This document shows, in pieces, positions 26,208 to 35,369 of a stretch of DNA of 64,000 nucleotides. Position numbers and translations under genes: made by a program. Origin of the DNA: an uncultured Nonlabens sp. (GTDB taxonomy: Bacteria > Bacteroidota > Bacteroidia > Flavobacteriales > Flavobacteriaceae). Within the stretch, counting starts at the first letter, position 1; every line of letters begins with the position of its first letter. Below the pieces are notes generated by a model. The model saw nothing but the letters and a program-made list of their open reading frames with translations, was not told where the DNA came from and made no database searches. The stretch is from NCBI RefSeq assembly GCF_947495285.1, contig NZ_CANLXZ010000011.1, positions 1-64,000 of the forward strand. The letters run 5' to 3'.

Positions 26208-27069
26208 AAAACCATACACCATTGCAGAGATAGGTGGAAACCATAAAGGAGATATGGAAATCGCCAAAGAATTAATTAAAGTAGCTGCCATTTTTTGTAA
26301 AGTAGATGCTGTAAAGTTTCAAAAACGACATAATATAGAGTTGTTAACTAAAGAACAGTACGAGGCGCCACATCCTAACCCTGTAAACTCTTATGGAGAT
26401 ACCTATGGTGCGCATAGAGAATTTTTAGAATTTGATGTAAAACAGCATGCAGAGTTAAAAGCATATTGTGAAGAAGTAGGAATTACTTATTCTACCAGTG
26501 TATGGGACACGACTAGTGCAAAGGAGATCGCTGGACTAAATCCAGAATTCATAAAAATCCCTAGTGCTTGCAATAACCACTATGAAATGCTAGGCTGGTT
26601 GTGCGAGAATTATAAAGGAGAAATTCACTGTTCTACAGGAATGACTACTAAGGATGAGATAGAAGAGCTAGTTAAATTTTTTGAAAAGCATAACAGAGCC
26701 AAAGATCTAGTTCTTTACAATTGTACATCTGGTTATCCAGTACCATTTCCAGACGTTTGTTTACTAGATATCACAACTATGATTCAAAAGTACAGCGACC
26801 GTGTAAAAACTATAGGTTTTTCTGGACACCATCTAGGTATAGCTGTAGATATTGCTGCTTATACACTGGGAGCAAATGTCGTAGAGCGCCATTATACACT
26901 AGATCGCACCTGGAAAGGAACCGATCATAGCGCATCTCTAGAGCCTGCAGGAATGAGAAAACTAGCACGTGATTTAAAAGCAGTTCATGAAGCACTAGAT
27001 TATAAAGCGACCGATATACTTCCTATTGAGCAAGTACAACGCGATAAATTGAAATATAGAAAAATATAA
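26194..27069 (+). CDS. neuB: N-acylneuraminate/KDN-type synthase lacking SAF domain
   Basis: A 291-residue TIM-barrel protein of the NeuB family, which condenses phosphoenolpyruvate with a mannose-type sugar: AEIGGNHKGDMEIAKELI, DAVKFQKR, YSTSVWDTTSAKEI, FIKIPSACNNHYEM, HCSTGMTTKDEIE, LYNCTSGYPVPF, IGFSGHHLGIAVDIAAYTLGANVVERHYTLDRTWKGTDHSASLEP. Typical bacterial NeuB proteins are about 340-360 residues with a C-terminal antifreeze-like SAF domain. Here the protein ends soon after the barrel (KLKYRKI), so that domain is missing. It overlaps the upstream fusion gene by 14 nt, indicating coupled expression. Confidence 0.92.
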   Translation: MSHYKKPYTIAEIGGNHKGDMEIAKELIKVAAIFCKVDAVKFQKRHNIELLTKEQYEAPHPNPVNSYGDTYGAHREFLEFDVKQHAELKAYCEEVGITYSTSVWDTTSAKEIAGLNPEFIKIPSACNNHYEMLGWLCENYKGEIHCSTGMTTKDEIEELVKFFEKHNRAKDLVLYNCTSGYPVPFPDVCLLDITTMIQKYSDRVKTIGFSGHHLGIAVDIAAYTLGANVVERHYTLDRTWKGTDHSASLEPAGMRKLARDLKAVHEALDYKATDILPIEQVQRDKLKYRKI

Positions 27070-27238
27070 TGTCTGGCCAGAGCCTGTCGAATGCGTGTTA
27101 TTAATCACGATCTTATCAGATTTTAACGCTACTTCGACAAGCTTAGTAGGACACTTTTTTAAAAAGTATTTTGATGATAAAGGTGTGTAATAGTCTGCTT
27201 AATTAAAAAACTAGATCGAGAACGATTTAAAAATATAG
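27070..27238. repeat. Intergenic inverted repeat with REP-like word
   Basis: In this 169-bp gap AGCCTGTCGAA (27081-27091) faces TTCGACAAGCT (27133-27143), an 11-base inverted pair with one wobble mismatch. The right arm belongs to a longer word CTACTTCGACAAGCTTAG that recurs at 46138. No promoter of the usual type is clear. Confidence 0.6.
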
Positions 27239-28660
27239 ATGTCTGATTCTAAAAATAACCAACCCAAAGTTTTCATTCTTTTTCCTGATGGAGTAGGATT
27301 GCGCAATTTTGCATTTACACATTTTAAAGAAATAGGTGAGCAACAAGGCTTTGATATCACCTACTGGAACAACACTGTTTTTGATCTGAAAAAAGAATTA
27401 AATTATCCAGAATTAAAAATAACGAGTACTAAAATTCACCCTAAAACACCGGTCTTGAATCATGCTCGTAAAAGAGTGGAGTTATCGCTTTCGCGAAAGC
27501 GAACCAAGGACCATGTGTATCCTACCTATCGATTTCCTTTAAAATGGAATAGTTTAAAAAATATAGTGAAAAGCTCTTTTGTTAGCTTCTATGAAAAATA
27601 TAGAGCAACACCTAAGGGATGGCAGTCATTAATGAATAAAATGAACGCTGCAGAGCGTTCTACTAGTCGTTATCAAGAAGTAAAAGCACAATTAGAAGAA
27701 CACCGGCCAGATCTAGTTTTTTGTACAACGCAACGAGCAACACAAGCTATTGCACCTATTCTTGCTGCCAGAGATCTAGGAATTAAAACCGCGTGCTGGA
27801 TATACAGTTGGGATAACCTACCTAAGGGAATGACCACCATAGAAACAGATTATTACTTTGTGTGGTCTGAGTTGATGAAAGCGCAACTACTAGAGTATTA
27901 TCCTAAAACTAGAGAAAAGCAAATCTTTGTAACAGGAACACCACAATTTGAACCGCATTATGATAGCTCTTTATTGCTTTCACGTAAACAGTATTGTGCA
28001 GCACATAATTTAAATGAGAACACAAAATACATATGTTTCTCTGGTGATGATCAAACCACATCGCCACTAGATCAATACTATCTGGAAGACACGGCCATCG
28101 CTGTACGTAAATTGCGAGAAGAAGGTAAAGATGTAGCGATTATTTATAGAAAAGTACCTATTGACTTTTCTGGGCGATATGATGAGGTTTTAACTAACTA
28201 TAGTGATGTTATTACATCTATAGATCCATTATGGAAACCTATGGGGAGCCAGTGGAATCAAGTAATGCCTACTAAGGAGGATTTTGCTTTGCTCGTAAAT
28301 ACGTGCTACCATAGCGAGCTTGTGGTAAATATATGCTCGAGTATGGTCTTTGACTTTGTGGCGCACGAGAAACCCACGATTTACCCAAACTATGAGCAAC
28401 CGCAACTTAAAAAAGGAATACGTGATATAGGACAAAATTATAAATACGTTCATTTCCGATCGATGCCAGATTATGATACTAGCGTTACTTGGGCAATGAA
28501 TAAAGATGAGATTTATGATGGAATTAAAGGCTTACTTAATGGTAGTCTTAACCCAGTGCCTGTCACAAAAAAGTGGTTTGGAATCGTAAATAAACCAGAG
28601 CAACCTGAAAAAGCTAGTGAGCGTATCTGGGAAGCGGTTAGTAAATTATTAAAAACATGA
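27239..28660 (+). CDS. Putative GT-B glycosyltransferase (possible CMP-nonulosonate transferase)
   Basis: A 473-residue protein with a GT-B-like pattern: KVFILFPDGVGLRNFAFTHF at the N-terminus; RPDLVFCTTQRATQAIAPILAARDLGIKTACWIYSWDNLPKG; then FVWSELMKAQLLEYYP and IFVTGTPQFEPHYD; late NICSSMVFDFVAHEKPTIYPNYEQPQ. This resembles the fold of surA-like capsule and CDP-glycerol-type transferases. I do not recognise a defined family. Being first after the nonulosonate genes, it could be the sialyl/KDN-transferase (inference from position only). Contains an exact palindrome copy at 27486-27501 (LSRKR). Confidence 0.6.
   Translation: MSDSKNNQPKVFILFPDGVGLRNFAFTHFKEIGEQQGFDITYWNNTVFDLKKELNYPELKITSTKIHPKTPVLNHARKRVELSLSRKRTKDHVYPTYRFPLKWNSLKNIVKSSFVSFYEKYRATPKGWQSLMNKMNAAERSTSRYQEVKAQLEEHRPDLVFCTTQRATQAIAPILAARDLGIKTACWIYSWDNLPKGMTTIETDYYFVWSELMKAQLLEYYPKTREKQIFVTGTPQFEPHYDSSLLLSRKQYCAAHNLNENTKYICFSGDDQTTSPLDQYYLEDTAIAVRKLREEGKDVAIIYRKVPIDFSGRYDEVLTNYSDVITSIDPLWKPMGSQWNQVMPTKEDFALLVNTCYHSELVVNICSSMVFDFVAHEKPTIYPNYEQPQLKKGIRDIGQNYKYVHFRSMPDYDTSVTWAMNKDEIYDGIKGLLNGSLNPVPVTKKWFGIVNKPEQPEKASERIWEAVSKLLKT
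27486..27501. repeat. Abundant palindrome inside GT-B-like gene
   Basis: Exact CGCTTTCGCGAAAGCG, read as LSRKR. Confidence 0.95.
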
Positions 28661-29550
28661 AAAAAGTTTTTTCTTACCTAGCTATTATTTTAACACTGGT
28701 AATTAGTTCTATGTTCATTCTAAATGAAATATATTCTTATTCTTTTAGAAATGGTATTGTTAGAAATAAGAGGCAGGAACTTTTACTACATAAGAACGAT
28801 AAATTTGATATCCTTTTTTTGGGATCGTCTAGAACTGAATCTCATGTGGTGGATAGTGTTTTTGAAAATATAACAAATCTAAAAGTTATAAATGCAGGAA
28901 TGGAACGGTCTACATTACACGATTCTTATGCTGTGTTTTATTCGTTATTAAAGAATAATAATAAATTAAGTGAGTGCTGGATTCAGCTGGATTACACGCA
29001 TAATATAACCAAGCACTCAGCAAATATGTTCGCTGAAATAGTTCCTTTTTTAAATGACGAAACTTTAGAAAGTCATGCTATTGAAATAGGTCAAATTTCG
29101 TCAGTAAGAGTGCCATTTACTTTATTTATGAAAAACGATAAGCCTATAGGTTTTAGAGAGTTTTTCTTAAAAGTAATCAATAAAAAGTCAGAGCAAGATT
29201 TTTCTTTGCAATTTAAGCCACTATTGGGTTGTGGTACTGGGCTAAAAGGTAAATGGCCAAAGTCGATGGAGTCTAATATTGCCATGAATAAAATCTTGAA
29301 ATTGGCTAAGGAATATGGCATAAGAGTTCACTTTTATACCAGTCCTAATTGCCCTAAAGCGGAAAATCGAGATGATTTTGGGTTCTCTTTAAAAGAGAAC
29401 TACCGTTTCAAAAACTATTACGACATTTTTGATGATTCTCTGGATTATTTTTATGATTGTGGACATTTAAACAATAAAGGTGCGTTAGCATTTACTAAAC
29501 TACTCGCCGAAGATTTTTTAAGAAATAAAACATGCTTTTCAACTCAATAG
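28657..29550 (+). CDS. SGNH-like acyltransferase partner of MBOAT (active-site motifs intact)
   Basis: A 297-residue protein with one N-terminal membrane helix (about 5-24) and a periplasmic SGNH-hydrolase-like domain: FDILFLGSSRTESHV (Ser58 in block I) and YDCGHLNNKGALAFT (Asp267, His270: the DxxH block). This is the arrangement of AlgJ/AlgX- and DltD-type proteins, which take an acyl group delivered by an MBOAT protein and transfer it to the polysaccharide. The MBOAT gene overlaps its 3' end by 19 nt. A paralogue lies on the far side of the MBOAT gene. Confidence 0.8.
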   Translation: MKKVFSYLAIILTLVISSMFILNEIYSYSFRNGIVRNKRQELLLHKNDKFDILFLGSSRTESHVVDSVFENITNLKVINAGMERSTLHDSYAVFYSLLKNNNKLSECWIQLDYTHNITKHSANMFAEIVPFLNDETLESHAIEIGQISSVRVPFTLFMKNDKPIGFREFFLKVINKKSEQDFSLQFKPLLGCGTGLKGKWPKSMESNIAMNKILKLAKEYGIRVHFYTSPNCPKAENRDDFGFSLKENYRFKNYYDIFDDSLDYFYDCGHLNNKGALAFTKLLAEDFLRNKTCFSTQ

Positions 29551-30965
29551 AATTTTTAATTTTCCTGCCACTGTGTTTTATCCTGTATTGGTTTGTAGTG
29601 AATCGCAATTTGAAATTGCAAAATGCTCTTATTCTTGTGGCGAGTTATTTCTTTTATGGCTGGTGGGATTATCGTTTTTTGGGTCTAATAGCCTTTAGTA
29701 CAATTATAGATTATTCATTAGGTATAGCTATTAATAAATCAGAAATAAAGTCTAGTAAGAAGTGGTTGCTTTTTATATCTCTAGTGGTTAATCTTAGTTT
29801 ACTAGGTTTTTTTAAGTACTTTAATTTCTTCATAGACTCCTGGATAGATGCTTTTAACTCTCTAGGTTATGAGATGCAAGCGAGTACTTTAAATATTATC
29901 TTACCTGTAGGTATTTCTTTTTACACTTTCCAGACTTTAAGTTATACTATAGATGTCTATCGTGAGAAATTAGAACCTTCTAAAAACTTGATCAATTTTG
30001 CAGCTTATGTTGCCTTTTTTCCTCAACTAGTTGCAGGTCCTATAGAAAGAGCGACTAATTTATTACCACAATTCTCTAAGAAACGCATCTTTAATGAAGA
30101 ACAAGCCATTTCTGGAATTAACCTCATTCTATGGGGTTTATTTCAAAAAGTGGTCATAGCAGATAGTTGCGCACCTTATGTAAATAGTATTTTTGATACT
30201 TATGAAAGTATGAACAGCCTGAGTCTTATCCTTGGCGCTGTCTATTTTGCTTTTCAAATTTATGGTGACTTTGCAGGGTATTCAAATATTGCAATCGGTA
30301 CGGCACGTTTATTAGGCTTTGATTTAATGCGTAATTTTAATTACCCATATTTTTCTAGAGACATGGCAGAGTTTTGGCGACGCTGGCACATTTCACTGTC
30401 CACGTGGTTTAGAGATTATTTATACATACCACTGGGTGGATCTAGAGGTTCTAAATGGATGCAACTGCGCAATGTGTTTATTATATTTATGGTGAGTGGT
30501 TTATGGCATGGAGCTAACTGGACTTTTGTATTTTGGGGATTTCTTCATGCACTCTTTTTTATTCCGATATTACTACTGGATAAAAACAGAAATAATTTAG
30601 ATCAAGTAGCGCAGGGCAAGATATTACCTTCATTAAAGGAGTTTTTTCAGATGACGGTGACTTTTCTACTGGCCTGTATAGCTTGGGTTTTCTTTAGAGC
30701 TTCTAACATTGCAGAGGCTTTTCAATACTTAAAAAATATAATTACAGATACTGGATTTAAAATACAGTACCTAAACATTGAGCGTTATAACATAGAAATG
30801 TTGTTGATACTATTTATTTTCATAATGTATGAATGGTTTCATAGAGAAGAAGAACATCCTTTTAATGGGAGGTTAAAATGGCTGAAAATAGGGACTGTTA
30901 TCTTAATGTTACTTACTTTAGGGGTGTATTCTAATCATCAAGATTTTATCTATTTCCAATTTTAA
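29532..30965 (+). CDS. MBOAT family O-acyltransferase (AlgI-like)
   Basis: A 477-residue polytopic membrane protein of the membrane-bound O-acyltransferase family: MLFNSIEFLIFLPLCFILYW, FFPQLVAGPIERATNLLPQF, FWRRWHISLSTWFRDYLYIPLGGSR, and the catalytic block VSGLWHGANWTFVFWG with His326. AlgI-type members move acetyl groups across the membrane for exopolysaccharide O-acetylation. Flanked on both sides by SGNH-like genes (28657 and 30965), forming a three-gene decoration module. Confidence 0.95.
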   Translation: MLFNSIEFLIFLPLCFILYWFVVNRNLKLQNALILVASYFFYGWWDYRFLGLIAFSTIIDYSLGIAINKSEIKSSKKWLLFISLVVNLSLLGFFKYFNFFIDSWIDAFNSLGYEMQASTLNIILPVGISFYTFQTLSYTIDVYREKLEPSKNLINFAAYVAFFPQLVAGPIERATNLLPQFSKKRIFNEEQAISGINLILWGLFQKVVIADSCAPYVNSIFDTYESMNSLSLILGAVYFAFQIYGDFAGYSNIAIGTARLLGFDLMRNFNYPYFSRDMAEFWRRWHISLSTWFRDYLYIPLGGSRGSKWMQLRNVFIIFMVSGLWHGANWTFVFWGFLHALFFIPILLLDKNRNNLDQVAQGKILPSLKEFFQMTVTFLLACIAWVFFRASNIAEAFQYLKNIITDTGFKIQYLNIERYNIEMLLILFIFIMYEWFHREEEHPFNGRLKWLKIGTVILMLLTLGVYSNHQDFIYFQF

Positions 30966-31837
30966 TGAAGATTTTTTTTAAATATATATATGGATTGCTT
31001 TTAGTTCTAATTATTGGTGTATTTATTTTAGATACGGTATATACGGCTGCCTTTCACACAGGGTTTGCAAGGAATAAGACCCAATATGCTGTACAACTTA
31101 AGGAGAGTCATATTGATTATATATTTTTAGGTAGTTCTAGAGTAGAAAATCATATTGATTGTGAGTTAATCACTGAATTAACAGGTAAATCTTGTTTAAA
31201 TTTAGGTTTGCAAGGAAGTAGAGTTAATGATTCCGCATCACTATTACAGATTTTAAAAGATAACGATATTTCTTATAAAAAAGTTTTTTACCAATTAGAT
31301 TATTCAGTTAATTCCGATGGTTTTTCACCTGCTTTCCTTTCTTCGCTAATGCCATTTGTGAATGATGATAATGTTAAAATTAATTTGTTGTCAAAACTAG
31401 AATTAACAAAATCCACTAAATTACCTTTTTTACAGTATGCTACTAATGATAAAATTGTAGGATTCAGAGAAGTGATTCTTCAGTATTATGGGAAACCAAG
31501 TAGACAAGATTTAACAAATGGATATGACGGTAGAGATGGTATAGGAGTAGATATTAAAGGTGAATTACCTAGCTCTATTAAAGAGAATAATAGCGGTATT
31601 CTATGGATGCAGGAGCTAGAACCTAAAAATCTAGTTTTTTTCACTGCACCATATTGTAAAGAAGCTATTAATAGAGATCTCATGATTAAGGATTTGAAAG
31701 ATAAATACCCAAGTGTCACGAGTTTTATAAATATTTTTGATGATAAAGAGATGTATTTTGCAGATTGTGGTTACTTAAATAATAAAGGAGCGAAATCCTT
31801 TACTCGAATATTGACACAAGATTTACTTTTGAATTAA
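30965..31837 (+). CDS. SGNH-like partner paralogue with catalytic His replaced by Tyr
   Basis: A 290-residue paralogue of the 28657 protein with the same layout: N-terminal helix (about 6-25), IFLGSSRVENHID (Ser58), and a C-terminal FADCGYLNNKGAKSFT in which Tyr270 stands where the first copy has His270. Asp267 is kept. Loss of the His should weaken or abolish the Ser-His-Asp mechanism, so this copy may bind substrate, act as a partner subunit, or use another base. The codon is TAC, two base changes from CAT but one from CAC. Its start overlaps the MBOAT stop. Confidence 0.78.
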   Translation: MKIFFKYIYGLLLVLIIGVFILDTVYTAAFHTGFARNKTQYAVQLKESHIDYIFLGSSRVENHIDCELITELTGKSCLNLGLQGSRVNDSASLLQILKDNDISYKKVFYQLDYSVNSDGFSPAFLSSLMPFVNDDNVKINLLSKLELTKSTKLPFLQYATNDKIVGFREVILQYYGKPSRQDLTNGYDGRDGIGVDIKGELPSSIKENNSGILWMQELEPKNLVFFTAPYCKEAINRDLMIKDLKDKYPSVTSFINIFDDKEMYFADCGYLNNKGAKSFTRILTQDLLLN

Positions 31838-31840
31838 CTT

Positions 31841-32974
31841 ATGCACATCGCCTTTCTCACTTCAGAGTATCCACATCCAGCAGTTCGTCATAGTGCAGGA
31901 ATAGGAACTAGCATTAAAAACCTCGCGACAGCACTTGTAGAAGAAGGTCATCAGGTTACACTATTTATTTATGGTCAGAAAAAACACTTGACATTTGTAG
32001 AGCATCAAATTAACTTTCATTTGATTAAACAAAAAGAATACAAGCTAGGTGGCTTTTATTTTTATAGAAAATATGTTCAAAAATTTATTAATGCGCATAG
32101 TGCACAAATAGATGTGTTAGAAGCACCAGACTGGACAGGCATAACTGCTTTTATGAATTTTAAAAAGCCTCTTGTAATAAGACTACATGGCAGTGATACT
32201 TATTTTTGTCATTTAGAAAATCGACCTCAAAAAAAGAAGAATTATTTATTTGAAAAATGGGCACTTAAAAGAGCAAAAGCTATAACTAGTGTGAGCGTAT
32301 TTACCGCTCAAAAAACGCAGGAGCTATTTCGACTTAAAAAACAAATAACCGTCATTCATAACATAATCCTTCTGGAGAATTTTATTCCATTAGCATCGAT
32401 AGCAGAATCTAGATATATTTTAAACTTTGGTTCTGTAATAAGGAAAAAAGGTGTTATTGCGCTGGGAAAAGCTTTTAACAATCTCGCTGGTAATTTACCA
32501 GACGTAGAACTTAAATATTTAGGTAAAGATATAAGAGATGCCTTAACAGGGACTATGACATCCACACTTATCTTAAATGAGATAGATCCTTGTTTTCAAA
32601 AACGAGTAAGTTTTATAGAGCAAGTACCTTACGACGAAGTAAATCAATACATTAATAAAGCAGCTGTAGTATGTCTACCTAGCTATGCCGAGGCTTTTCC
32701 TATGACATGGCTAGAGGCAATGGCATTAGAAAAACCACTAGTGACAAGTAATATAGGCTGGGCAAATGAAATTATGATAGATGGAACTACAGGCTCAACT
32801 ATGCAACCAGATGATAGCGAGCTATTTTTTCAGGCATTAAAAAAAATGCTAACTGATAAAGAATTTGCAATGCAATGTGGAAAAAATGCGCGTATGCATC
32901 TAGAGTCTAATTTTTCAAAAAAACAAATTGTGAATCAAAATTTATCCTTTTATAAATCTGTAATTAATGATTAG
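31841..32974 (+). CDS. Family 4 glycosyltransferase
   Basis: A 377-residue GT-B enzyme: N-terminal [39 protein letters not shown] with the glycine-rich donor loop, [13 protein letters not shown], then the C-terminal [42 protein letters not shown] with the E-x7-E type motif. A retaining transferase on a nucleotide-sugar donor; specificity unknown. Confidence 0.92.
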   Translation: MHIAFLTSEYPHPAVRHSAGIGTSIKNLATALVEEGHQVTLFIYGQKKHLTFVEHQINFHLIKQKEYKLGGFYFYRKYVQKFINAHSAQIDVLEAPDWTGITAFMNFKKPLVIRLHGSDTYFCHLENRPQKKKNYLFEKWALKRAKAITSVSVFTAQKTQELFRLKKQITVIHNIILLENFIPLASIAESRYILNFGSVIRKKGVIALGKAFNNLAGNLPDVELKYLGKDIRDALTGTMTSTLILNEIDPCFQKRVSFIEQVPYDEVNQYINKAAVVCLPSYAEAFPMTWLEAMALEKPLVTSNIGWANEIMIDGTTGSTMQPDDSELFFQALKKMLTDKEFAMQCGKNARMHLESNFSKKQIVNQNLSFYKSVIND

Positions 32975-33872
32975 TTTAAACGCCATTATAGCCAAAAATA
33001 AAAAGCGTTTCAGGATGTTTAAATGCCATGAGTTAACAGCTAATAAGCCACGACAAGCTCTAAGGCGATACATAAACACAAACTTGCAATTTAGTTATAA
33101 AACTCGTGTTATACATCAATGGGTAAATGGTCTGAAATTATCTATTCAAAAAGGTGATGCTGGATTAGTAGGGAACATATATTATGGGTTATATGAGTTT
33201 AGAGAATCATTGTTTTTACTGCATTTTTTGAGAAGAGAAGATTGCTTTCTAGATGTAGGAGCAAATATGGGACACTTCAGTATTCTTACCTCAGGCTCTG
33301 TAGGTAATAAGACTATTTGTGTAGAGCCATTAAAAACTACATTTAATAGATTACAAGAACAGGTAATTCTTAATAAACTAGATGCACTTGTACAAGCTCA
33401 TAATTGTGGTGTTTCTAGTGAGGCTGGGACCTTGTTTCTTAGTAATGATAAAGGTGTGATGAATAAAATAGTTGATGTATGTCATCCCAAAGCTACTGCT
33501 ATAAATGTTCAAACGATAGATCAACTGGTAAACAGAACTAGTGTGACAGCTATGAAAATAGATGTAGAAGGTTTTGAATTACAAGCGCTTAAAGGTGCTG
33601 TTAGAACATTAAATAGCGCAACTTTAAAGGTTGTTATTGTTGAGTTAAATGGATCTGGAAAAAATTACAATATTGAAGATGATGAAATTTCAAATTTCTT
33701 AATAGCACTGGGCTTTTTACCATATAGATATTTGCCATTTACGAGAAAACTGAATCCTTTAGATAAATATGATAAAAACCAATTCAACACTATATTTATA
33801 AGAGATGTTGATTTTATAAACGAGCGCATCGCAACTGCACCGCAAATTAAAGTGCTTCATCACCATATTTAA
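32967..33872 (+). CDS. FkbM family methyltransferase
   Basis: A 301-residue protein with the FkbM-type SAM-binding core [39 protein letters not shown], and [22 protein letters not shown]...[10 protein letters not shown]. FkbM enzymes in glycan loci O-methylate sugars, often at chain ends. Overlaps the preceding gene by 8 nt. Together with the 14707 gene the locus has two candidate sugar methyltransferases. Confidence 0.9.
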   Translation: MISLNAIIAKNKKRFRMFKCHELTANKPRQALRRYINTNLQFSYKTRVIHQWVNGLKLSIQKGDAGLVGNIYYGLYEFRESLFLLHFLRREDCFLDVGANMGHFSILTSGSVGNKTICVEPLKTTFNRLQEQVILNKLDALVQAHNCGVSSEAGTLFLSNDKGVMNKIVDVCHPKATAINVQTIDQLVNRTSVTAMKIDVEGFELQALKGAVRTLNSATLKVVIVELNGSGKNYNIEDDEISNFLIALGFLPYRYLPFTRKLNPLDKYDKNQFNTIFIRDVDFINERIATAPQIKVLHHHI

Positions 33873-33885
33873 TAAATTCTATTAT

Positions 33886-33893
33886 TAGGTTTG
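33886..33893 (+). promoter_or_regulatory. Possible internal -7 box TAGGTTTG
   Basis: Matches TAnnTTTG, 7 bp before the preferred ATG at 33900 in a 27-bp gap; could add an internal promoter. Confidence 0.3.
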
Positions 33894-33899
33894 CAACTT

Positions 33900-35369
33900 A
33901 TGATCTTCATCGAACACGAGAATAATAGAGTAACTAGTTTACTTCATAATGGAGAAAGAGCCATTACAGCTATTGTAAAAATCGCTCAAAAAAATCCAAA
34001 TCATTCCATAGTTATATCTAAGAAAGGTATCGATGTTACTCCGTTTAAAGATGCTATAAAAAATTTATTGCTGCCTTATATTATTGTGTCTTCTCACACT
34101 CGATTGCATAACGATTTAGGTTATGTGGAAGACTCACCATTCATTAATGTTTCTAATACTGTTACCTATCCCACGTGGATAAAAAGCGCCGCGATATTTA
34201 CTATTCACGCCTCTTTAATTAATCAATTAAAAGATCAGTTAAATGAGAAAATTAACTTGCTGTATTGGATTAATTCCATTAGTAAATTAGCAAGACCTCT
34301 CGGGATTTTAAGTTATCAAATTCCTATTTATGTATCACAAGAAGATCAATTTGATACAACGACATTGTATCGTTTTGTAAAACAACATTATAAAACACGG
34401 TGGATTTTTATCTTGCTTATTTGTCATATGTGGTATGAGAAACGTATTCCTTTGTACGCTTTCGCGAAAGCGATATTCTCAAAATCACTTTCACTTGATT
34501 TAGACATTCAAGCCCTTCAAGAACCCATAAAAGCTGTTGCTCAAGAGTCTTTGATATACGACGTAGTGATACCTACGATGGGTAGAGCAGGCTATTTAAA
34601 AAATGTACTAGAAGATTTAAATGCACAAGAAATAGTACCGCGTTCCATTATAATAGTAGAACAGAATGAAGATGAGAATGCTGATACAGAATTAGATTTT
34701 TTAAAAAAGGCTGCATGGAGATTTGAGATAAAACATATATTCACACACATAACAGGAGCTTGTCGAGCGCGTAATGAAGCGATCAATTTAACTACATCGC
34801 CATGGGTATTACTTTTTGATGATGATGTTCGTGTGCCAAGAAATTTTTCTCTTGAGACAAACACTTTGTTAAATAAGACCAGTGCAACTGCGGTTACATT
34901 TGCTTGTTTACAAAAAGGAGAAATAGAAAAGATGCAAGTCTTTAAACAATGGGAATCCTTCGGTTCTGGATGTTCTATGGTACATAGAGAGGTTATAGAA
35001 AAATGTAGTTTTGATATGTCGCTAGAGCACGGTTATGGGGAAGATGTGGATTACGGTATGCAAATACGTAACGCTGGACATGATGTGATCTATGCACCGC
35101 AAATACAGTTGGTGCATTTAAAAGCGCCCGTAGGTGGTTTTAGAAAACCACATGTCTTCCCATGGAAGAAAGATGCAGTGCAGCCTAAGCCTTCGCCACA
35201 AATTATGTACCATCGTAAAAAGAATTACACACATAAGCAGTTGTTAGGTTATAAGATGATTCACTTCTTTAAATGGTATAAGAATTCTGGAACTAAGCAT
35301 CCAATACAGTATTTTAATCATTTTAAAAAGGCATGGAGCCTTAGTGAACGTTATGCAAAAGAGCTATGA
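33900..35369 (+). CDS. Family 2 glycosyltransferase with unknown N-terminal domain
   Basis: A 489-residue protein. Residues about 215-480 are a GT2 domain (YDVVIPTMGRAGYLKNVLEDLNAQ, IIVEQNEDENADTE, WVLLFDDDVRVPRNF with the DxD, GSGCSMVHREVIEKCSFD, HGYGEDVDYGMQIRNAGHDVIY). Residues 1-210 form an extra domain that I do not recognise (ENNRVTSLLHNGERAITAIVKIAQ ... SSHTRLHNDLGYVEDSPFINVSNTVTYPTWIKSAAIFTIH). The ATG at 33900 is preferred over TTG 33891, which lies in a promoter-like box. An exact palindrome copy at 34457-34472 encodes AFAKA near the domain junction. Confidence 0.85.
   Translation: MIFIEHENNRVTSLLHNGERAITAIVKIAQKNPNHSIVISKKGIDVTPFKDAIKNLLLPYIIVSSHTRLHNDLGYVEDSPFINVSNTVTYPTWIKSAAIFTIHASLINQLKDQLNEKINLLYWINSISKLARPLGILSYQIPIYVSQEDQFDTTTLYRFVKQHYKTRWIFILLICHMWYEKRIPLYAFAKAIFSKSLSLDLDIQALQEPIKAVAQESLIYDVVIPTMGRAGYLKNVLEDLNAQEIVPRSIIIVEQNEDENADTELDFLKKAAWRFEIKHIFTHITGACRARNEAINLTTSPWVLLFDDDVRVPRNFSLETNTLLNKTSATAVTFACLQKGEIEKMQVFKQWESFGSGCSMVHREVIEKCSFDMSLEHGYGEDVDYGMQIRNAGHDVIYAPQIQLVHLKAPVGGFRKPHVFPWKKDAVQPKPSPQIMYHRKKNYTHKQLLGYKMIHFFKWYKNSGTKHPIQYFNHFKKAWSLSERYAKEL
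34457..34472. repeat. Abundant palindrome inside GT2 gene
   Basis: Exact CGCTTTCGCGAAAGCG, read as AFAKA in the linker between the two domains. Confidence 0.95.
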
